In this document: in pieces, positions 58,816 through 64,000 of the stretch
Layout of the letters: every line of letters begins with the position of its first letter
Position numbering within the stretch: position 1 is the stretch's first letter
Origin: Variovorax paradoxus NBRC 15149
GTDB lineage: Bacteria > Pseudomonadota > Gammaproteobacteria > Burkholderiales > Burkholderiaceae_C
Assembly (NCBI RefSeq): GCF_001591365.1
Contig: NZ_BCUT01000007.1
Location: 372,001 to 436,000, forward strand
Direction of reading: 5' to 3'
Length of the DNA: 64,000 bases
Position numbers and translations under genes: made by a program
Notes under the pieces: model-generated
What the model saw: the letters and a program-made list of their open reading frames with translations, nothing else
What the model was told of the DNA's origin: nothing
Databases searched by the model: none

Positions 58816-59796
58816 CTATTCGGCAGTCGCGCTGGCGTCGCGGGCCACCTTCACCCACTTGGTGGTTTCGCTGCCGATGAAGGCCTTGAGCTCGGCCGGC
58901 CGCATGTTGCCTGCTGTTACGCCTTGCTCCTCGAAACGCCTGGCCACGTCCTGCTGCTGCAGCGCGCGGGCGACTTCGGCGTTCAGGCGCGTGACCAGTG
59001 CCGGCGGCGTGCCGTGCGGTGCCATGAGTGCGAACCAGGTGGTCATGTCGTAGCCCTTGAGGCCGGCCTCGTCCAGCGTGGGCACGCCCGGGTAGGCCGG
59101 CGAGCGCTTCAGCGTGGTCACGGCCAGCGCATGCACCTTGCCGCCGCGCACGTGCGGCGCGGCCGAGGGGCTGGTCTCGATGGCCATCTGGATCTGGCCG
59201 CCGATCAGGTCCGCCATCATCGGCGCGCCGCCCTTGTAGGGCACGTGGGTGACGTCGGTCCGGGTCATCGAGCGGAACAGCTCGCCCGAGATGTGCTCGG
59301 TGCTGCCGTTGCCGGCCGAGCCGAAGTTCACCTTGCCGGGATTGGCGTTGATGTAGGCCACCAGTTCCGCCACCGACCTGGCCGGCACCTTGTCGTTGAC
59401 CACCAGCACGTTGGGCGTGGAGGCCACGAGCGCCACGGGATCGAAGTCGCGCTGGAAGTCGTAGGGCAGGCGCTTGTAGAGGCCCGGCGCGATCGAATGC
59501 GCGATGGTGGCCAGGAACAGCGTGTAGCCGTCGGCCGGCGCCTTCGATGCGATGGCCGCGCCCACGGTGCCGCCCGCGCCGCCACGGTTGTCGATGATGA
59601 CCGGCTGCCCGAGCGATTCCGAGAGCTTCTGGCCCATGGTGCGCGCGACGATGTCAGTGGTGCCGCCCGCCACGAAGGGCACGACGATGGTGATGGGCTT
59701 GGCGGGCCAGCCGTCTGCGAGCGCGGTCGATGCGGCCGCCGCCGAGAGCAGGGCGGCCATGCCGGCGCGCAGGAAAGAGGAGAGCGTCTTGTTCAT
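58816..59796 (-). CDS. Bug-family receptor in the tricarballylate locus
   Basis: 326 residues from the ATG at 59796. Signal peptide (cleavage near STALADG). Bug motifs: WPAKPITIVVPFVAGGTTDIVAR, NRGGAGGTVGAAI and THVPYKGGAPMMADLIGGQIQM. It sits where tcuC (MFS tricarballylate carrier) is found in Salmonella, so it may bind tricarballylate or citrate. No TctAB partner genes are present. Confidence 0.92.
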   Translation of the reverse strand: MNKTLSSFLRAGMAALLSAAAASTALADGWPAKPITIVVPFVAGGTTDIVARTMGQKLSESLGQPVIIDNRGGAGGTVGAAIASKAPADGYTLFLATIAHSIAPGLYKRLPYDFQRDFDPVALVASTPNVLVVNDKVPARSVAELVAYINANPGKVNFGSAGNGSTEHISGELFRSMTRTDVTHVPYKGGAPMMADLIGGQIQMAIETSPSAAPHVRGGKVHALAVTTLKRSPAYPGVPTLDEAGLKGYDMTTWFALMAPHGTPPALVTRLNAEVARALQQQDVARRFEEQGVTAGNMRPAELKAFIGSETTKWVKVARDASATAE

Positions 59797-59859
59797 CGTG
59801 ATGGGTCTTGGTGTTGTCGTGGCTTTGAAGATTGCAGGGTCTGGGGTGCACGAGTTCAT

Positions 59860-61086
59860 TCACTCGGCGCCCAGCTGCAGGCGGCTGGGCAGGCGTTTCT
59901 CGATCGCGAACTTGAGCAGCGCCGCCGAGCGGAAGATGCCGTGCGCGAACTTGCCGTAGGGCAGCGTGAGGAACAGCGCCATCACCACGCCCAGGTGCAC
60001 CGCGAGCAGCAGCGCCATGAAGGCGGTGTCGCGCCACGCGAGCAGGGCCAGGCCGGTCGCGCTGGTGAGCAGCAGCAGCGCGATGAAGCCGCGGTCCATC
60101 GGCCGCTGGGCCACGTCGCCATGCGCCGCATTGCGCCGCAGGTTCAGCCACAGCAGCCCGACGGGGCCGATCACCAGGCCGATGCCGCCCGCGGTGCCCA
60201 GCAGCACCGGCAGGCTCGTGAGCGCATAGGGCGCGTGCAGGCCCAGCAGGTAGTGGTAGAGCGTTGCCACGCAGGTGGAGGCGAAGCACAGCATGAAGCC
60301 GTAGAAGGTGAAGTGGTGGAAACGCCGGCGCCAGGGCGTGAAGCGGTCGTCTTCGTTGTTGCAGCCCTCGCCGTGGCCGCCGTCCAGGTAGGTGAGGCGC
60401 AGCACGTCGTGCGCGGCCTCGGCGCCGGCCGCGGCGCGCACGCCGGCCACTTCGCCCGGCGCGTTCTCCTGCGTCGGCGACACCTCGCGCCAGAAGCGCC
60501 GCACGCCCATCGCCAATGCGAACACCACGAAGGCGAACACCGCGCCGAACACCAGCGCGAGAAAGTTGTGCGGGAAGATCGCGTAGAAGTTGCCCGCGAG
60601 CGGCTCGTGCAGCAGCGCGCCTGTCATAGCCACGGCCAGCACGAGGAACAGCGCGAGCCCACCGGCCAGTGCCAGCGCAACGGTGAGCCCGGCCTTTTTG
60701 TAGAGCGGGCCCATGGCGGGCGGCCAGGCGTAGTCGTGGTACGTCTGCATGCGCACCTGCGCCATCGCCTGCGGCACGTTCACCGCAAACTCGTGCGGCG
60801 GCGCGTACTGGCAGGCATGCAGGCAGGAGCCGCAGTTGTGGCACAGGTTGGCCAGGTAGTGCGTGTCGGCCTTGCCGAACTCAAGCCGCCGCGTCATTGC
60901 GGGGAACACGGCGCAGAAGCCTTCGCAATACCGGCAGGCGTTGCAGATCTGCAGGATGCGCGCGACTTCGGCTTCGCTGGCGGCGAGCGGCAGCGCCGGC
61001 CGGATGGGAATGACGCGCGCCGATGCGCTGCCGATGCCATCGGCATCCGCACGGGCGCGTGCGACCAGGTCAGTGAGCTGCTGCAA
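59860..61086 (-). CDS. tcuB: Tricarballylate utilisation electron-transfer protein TcuB
   Basis: 408 residues. Two 4Fe-4S binding sets ([11 protein letters not shown] and [11 protein letters not shown]) near residues 47-100, then six or so membrane helices with conserved His. TcuB reoxidises the flavin of TcuA and passes electrons to the quinone pool. It overlaps tcuA by 17 bp. Confidence 0.93.
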   Translation of the reverse strand: MQQLTDLVARARADADGIGSASARVIPIRPALPLAASEAEVARILQICNACRYCEGFCAVFPAMTRRLEFGKADTHYLANLCHNCGSCLHACQYAPPHEFAVNVPQAMAQVRMQTYHDYAWPPAMGPLYKKAGLTVALALAGGLALFLVLAVAMTGALLHEPLAGNFYAIFPHNFLALVFGAVFAFVVFALAMGVRRFWREVSPTQENAPGEVAGVRAAAGAEAAHDVLRLTYLDGGHGEGCNNEDDRFTPWRRRFHHFTFYGFMLCFASTCVATLYHYLLGLHAPYALTSLPVLLGTAGGIGLVIGPVGLLWLNLRRNAAHGDVAQRPMDRGFIALLLLTSATGLALLAWRDTAFMALLLAVHLGVVMALFLTLPYGKFAHGIFRSAALLKFAIEKRLPSRLQLGAE

Positions 61087-62500
61087 GGGCGGTCTCCGGG
61101 GAATTCTTTTTCGAATGGCTCTTTGCTGCGCGTGCCGCCTGCGTGCCCGCGATGCGGCCGAAGGCCGTGCCGATGCTCATGCCCACGCCGGCCGTGTAGC
61201 CCTTACCCAGCACGTTGCCGGCCATCATTTCGCCGGCCACGAACAGGTTGGGGCTGGGCCGGCCGCCAAAGCGCACGGCCGCGGTCTCGTCCACCTTCAG
61301 GCCGAGATACGTGAAGGTGATGCCGGGCCGCAGCGGGTAGGCGTAGAAGGGTGCGGTGTCGATCGGACGCGCCCAGTGCGTCTTGGCGGGCGCGATGCCT
61401 TCGGTGTGGCAGTCGTCGAGGGCCGTGTGGTCGAAGCGGCCGACGCGGCAGGCCGCGTTGTAGTCCTGCACGGTGCGGACGAACGTGGCTTCGTCCAGGC
61501 CAATCTTCTGCGCGAGTTCGCCCAGCGTGCTTGCCTGCGTGCCGGCGAACACCGGCGGCATGAAGCGCCCGACGGCCTTCTGGTCGATGACCGACCACGC
61601 GATCTGCCCCGGCTGCTGCGCCACGAGCCGGCCCCAGATCGCGTAGCGCTTGGGCCAGAAGTCTTCGCCCTCATCGTAGAAGCGTTGCGCCTCGCGGTTG
61701 ACCACCACGCCGAGCGACACGCAGTCGATGCGGGTGCAGATGCCGCCGTCGTAGAGCGGTGCGCGCGCATCGATGGCCACCATGTGGCCCTGCGACGGAT
61801 CGCCGATGCTGTCGGCGCCCGCGTCGATCATGTACTTCAGCAGCACGCCCTGGTTGAAGCGCGTGCCGCGGACGAGGAAATTGTCGGCCGGCCATTCGCC
61901 GCGCTCGTTCCGGCCCCAGGCTTCGCGCAGCCATTCACGGTTCGATTCGAAGCCGCCGGCGGCCAGCACGCAGCTCCTGGCTTCGATGCGCTCGCCGGCC
62001 TCGGTGCGCACGGCTGCGAAGCGGTCGCCGTCGAGCTCCACCGAGGCCACGGGCGTGTCGTAGCGGATCTGCACGCCGAGTTTTTCGGCGCTCCGGAAAT
62101 AGGCGTTCACCAGCGCCTTGCCGCCGCCCATGAAGAAGGCATTGGTGCGCGCCACGTGCAGCGCGCCCGACAGCGGCGGCTGGAAGTGCACGCCATGGCT
62201 GCGCATCCAGTCGCGGCAGTTCGACGAGGCGCGGATCACCAGCCGCGCGAGGTGCTCGTCGGTCAGGCCGCCGGTCACCTTCAAGAGGTCTTGCCAGTAC
62301 TCCTCTTCAGGGTAGGCATCGACCAGCACGTCCTGCGGCGCGTCGTGCATGCAGCGCAGGTTGCGGGTGTGCTGCGAATTGCCGCCGCGCCATTCCTTCG
62401 GCGAGGCTTCCAGCAGCAGCACCGAAGCGCCGGCCTCGCGCGCCATCAGCGCGGCGCACAGCGCGGCATTGCCGCCGCCGACAACCAGTACATCTATCAC
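61070..62500 (-). CDS. tcuA: FAD-dependent tricarballylate dehydrogenase TcuA
   Basis: 476 residues, related to the flavoprotein subunit of succinate dehydrogenase. FAD motif [21 protein letters not shown], then [11 protein letters not shown], and the C-terminal [30 protein letters not shown]. It oxidises tricarballylate to cis-aconitate. The tail after that region is Lys/Ser-rich. Coupled to tcuB. Confidence 0.93.
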   Translation of the reverse strand: MIDVLVVGGGNAALCAALMAREAGASVLLLEASPKEWRGGNSQHTRNLRCMHDAPQDVLVDAYPEEEYWQDLLKVTGGLTDEHLARLVIRASSNCRDWMRSHGVHFQPPLSGALHVARTNAFFMGGGKALVNAYFRSAEKLGVQIRYDTPVASVELDGDRFAAVRTEAGERIEARSCVLAAGGFESNREWLREAWGRNERGEWPADNFLVRGTRFNQGVLLKYMIDAGADSIGDPSQGHMVAIDARAPLYDGGICTRIDCVSLGVVVNREAQRFYDEGEDFWPKRYAIWGRLVAQQPGQIAWSVIDQKAVGRFMPPVFAGTQASTLGELAQKIGLDEATFVRTVQDYNAACRVGRFDHTALDDCHTEGIAPAKTHWARPIDTAPFYAYPLRPGITFTYLGLKVDETAAVRFGGRPSPNLFVAGEMMAGNVLGKGYTAGVGMSIGTAFGRIAGTQAARAAKSHSKKNSPETALAAAH

Positions 62501-62576
62501 TCGTGGGTCTCCTTTGAATCAGGAGACTTTAGGGAGCGCGCCCTTCACGCGAAAGGCCGAAAGAGGCAACGGGTGT

Positions 62577-63503
62577 TCAGTTATCGAGAAGACTTGCGCC
62601 GGTCCATCGGCCCTCGCGCACCAGGGCGCGCGCCGTGTCGGCAACCACCACGCGCGCGGCCAGCGCGGCCGGCGAAAGCTCGTCGTCCGAGAGGCTCACG
62701 AGCAGGTTGCGGCGGCCCACGTGCGCATCGCTGATCTGCGTGAGCTCCAGGTCGTCGCGGTCATGCCGGGCCGTGGCGGCGCCGGGCTGCACGGTGGCGC
62801 CGTAGCCCGCGCGCACCGCGTCCATCAGCAGCGCGAGGCCGTCGACCTCGGCAACGATGCGCGGCTGGATGCGGGCCCGCGCAAAGGCCGCCATCAGCGT
62901 CGCGCGCAGGCCGTGGCTGCCGCTCGGCAGGATCAGTGGCACTTCGGCGAGCTGCGACAGGCGGACCTTGGTGCCCGTGGGGCGCCCCTCCAGCGTCGGC
63001 GATGCGATCACGAACAGCTTCTCGGCCAGGAGCGGCGCCACGCTCCAGCGCCGCGGCGTATCGGTCTGGAACAGCACCGCCAGGTCGAGCTGGCGCGCAT
63101 GCAGCATCGTCGTGAGATGGCCCGACAGCGCCTCGACCATGTGCAGCCGCACTTCGGGATAGCGCTGCTGCATGGCGCGCATCAGCGGCACGCCCAGCAC
63201 GGTGGCCGTGGTGGGCGCGAGGCCCACGCTCACATGGCCCGACAGGCGCGCCTGCTGCGCCGCGCGCACGGCATCGTCGGCATGCCGCAGCGTGAGCTGG
63301 GCCTGCTGCAAAAAGGCCAGGCCGGCATCGGTGGGCGCCACGCCGGTCGAGCTGCGCTGCAAGAGGCGCGTGGAAAGCTCGCCTTCGAGCCGGCTGATCT
63401 GCTGGCTCAGCGCCGAGGTGACCACGCCCAGTTCGACGGCCGCACGGCCCATGCTGCGCAGTTCGCAGACCTTGACGAAGTAGCGCAGTTGCCGGAGTTC
63501 CAT
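62577..63503 (-). CDS. tcuR: LysR-family regulator of the tcu genes
   Basis: 308 residues. N-terminal winged helix (MELRQLRYFVKVCELRSMGRAAVELGV...LSQQISRLE) and LysR substrate-binding domain. It lies directly upstream of tcuA on the same strand, as in the known tcuR-tcuABC layout, and likely responds to tricarballylate. Confidence 0.88.
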   Translation of the reverse strand: MELRQLRYFVKVCELRSMGRAAVELGVVTSALSQQISRLEGELSTRLLQRSSTGVAPTDAGLAFLQQAQLTLRHADDAVRAAQQARLSGHVSVGLAPTTATVLGVPLMRAMQQRYPEVRLHMVEALSGHLTTMLHARQLDLAVLFQTDTPRRWSVAPLLAEKLFVIASPTLEGRPTGTKVRLSQLAEVPLILPSGSHGLRATLMAAFARARIQPRIVAEVDGLALLMDAVRAGYGATVQPGAATARHDRDDLELTQISDAHVGRRNLLVSLSDDELSPAALAARVVVADTARALVREGRWTGASLLDN

Positions 63504-63593
63504 GCCCGCATCATCGCGCAGATGAAAAAATGGCCGCCAACACCCGTCGCGCAGGCGCTGGCAGCCGTGGAAACCGGGATCGGCGCTTGTTGC

Positions 63594-64000
63594 TTATTGC
63601 CTGTAGCTGTCGTCGATGCGGTCGAGCTTGCGGATCAGCGAGGGCCAGACGAACTGCCCGCCCAGGCCGCCGGTCTGCACCTTCATCGCCTGGCCCACGC
63701 CCTCGACGATCCTGGGGTTCACCTGCGTGAGCTCGCCGCCGCCCGATTGCGCGGCGATCTGGATCTGGCAGGTGTTCTCGAAGGTGTACATCGAAAGAAA
63801 GGCGTCGGCAATGGTCTTGCCGCAAGTCAGCAGGCCGTGGTTGCGCAGCATCAGGAAATTGGCGTTGCCCATGTCGGCCTGCAGGCGCGGCTTCTCGTCG
63901 TCGCGGAAGGCCACGCCTTCGTAGTCGTGGTAGGCGAGCGAGGCCAGCACGAAGGTGGACTGCTGGCTGATGGGCAGCACGCCGTTCTTCTGCGCGCTGA
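63594..64000 (-). CDS. Class II aldolase/adducin-family protein (5' end missing)
   Basis: The open frame runs past the right edge with no stop; only the last 134 codons are visible. The metal-ligand region LMLRNHGLLTCGKTIADAF is typical of the class II aldolase/adducin fold, and SAQKNGVLPISQ precedes it. Family members cleave sugar phosphates or act as decarboxylases; specific role undetermined. Confidence 0.85.
   Translation of the reverse strand, partial: SAQKNGVLPISQQSTFVLASLAYHDYEGVAFRDDEKPRLQADMGNANFLMLRNHGLLTCGKTIADAFLSMYTFENTCQIQIAAQSGGGELTQVNPRIVEGVGQAMKVQTGGLGGQFVWPSLIRKLDRIDDSYRQ

Overview
The window is high-GC DNA whose gene content is typical of the Comamonadaceae (Burkholderiales), most likely Variovorax or a close relative. 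Pointers are several Bug-type periplasmic receptors, a Burkholderiales-type porin, VanAB-like oxygenase genes, an amide/urea ABC operon with formamidase, and a tricarballylate locus. The genus is inferred from gene content only. Only one RNA gene, a tRNA-Gly, was found.

Layout. Bases 1-7461 (minus strand) carry the start of a non-ribosomal peptide synthetase gene and, upstream of it, a 2453-residue hybrid NRPS-PKS with the order A-PCP-KS-AT-ACP-aminotransferase. An 864-bp non-coding stretch follows, then a TIGR04325-type methyltransferase, a small unknown gene, tRNA-Gly(TCC) and three small exported proteins. Bases 10.9-17.6 kb hold an unknown gene, a ferritin-like protein, alaS, a ketopantoate-reductase-like gene and dadA. 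Bases 17.8-34.8 kb are a tightly packed 17-gene plus-strand operon that looks like an uncharacterised aromatic or heteroaromatic catabolic pathway: two Bug receptors, two SDRs, cupin, alpha/beta hydrolase, IclR regulator, ThDP enzyme, aspartate dehydrogenase, aldehyde dehydrogenase, extradiol-type VOC dioxygenase, NicC-like flavin monooxygenase, VanAB-like Rieske system, porin and MFS carrier. A sigma70-like promoter and a perfect inverted repeat stand in front of it.

Bases 35.4-44.1 kb are a mixed region: M1 metallopeptidase lipoprotein, small lipoprotein, two solute-binding proteins, AraC regulator, DMT exporter, DUF1488-like protein, soluble histidine kinase and a low-complexity exported protein. 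Bases 44.1-55.6 kb form one functional unit. A LuxR-type response regulator and a giant NCS1-transporter/histidine-kinase/receiver fusion are transcribed divergently from a urea/short-chain-amide ABC transporter operon that ends in formamidase (fmdA) and fmdB. A 258-bp palindromic element sits inside this operon between the two ATPase genes; its twin lies at 38154-38411. A second, unrelated 105-bp hairpin repeat separates urtA and urtB.

Bases 55.7-64.0 kb hold a small exported protein with a strong terminator, a GH3 beta-glucosidase and a tricarballylate locus (tcuR-tcuA-tcuB) in which a Bug receptor occupies the place normally held by the TcuC carrier. A class II aldolase-like gene runs off the right edge.
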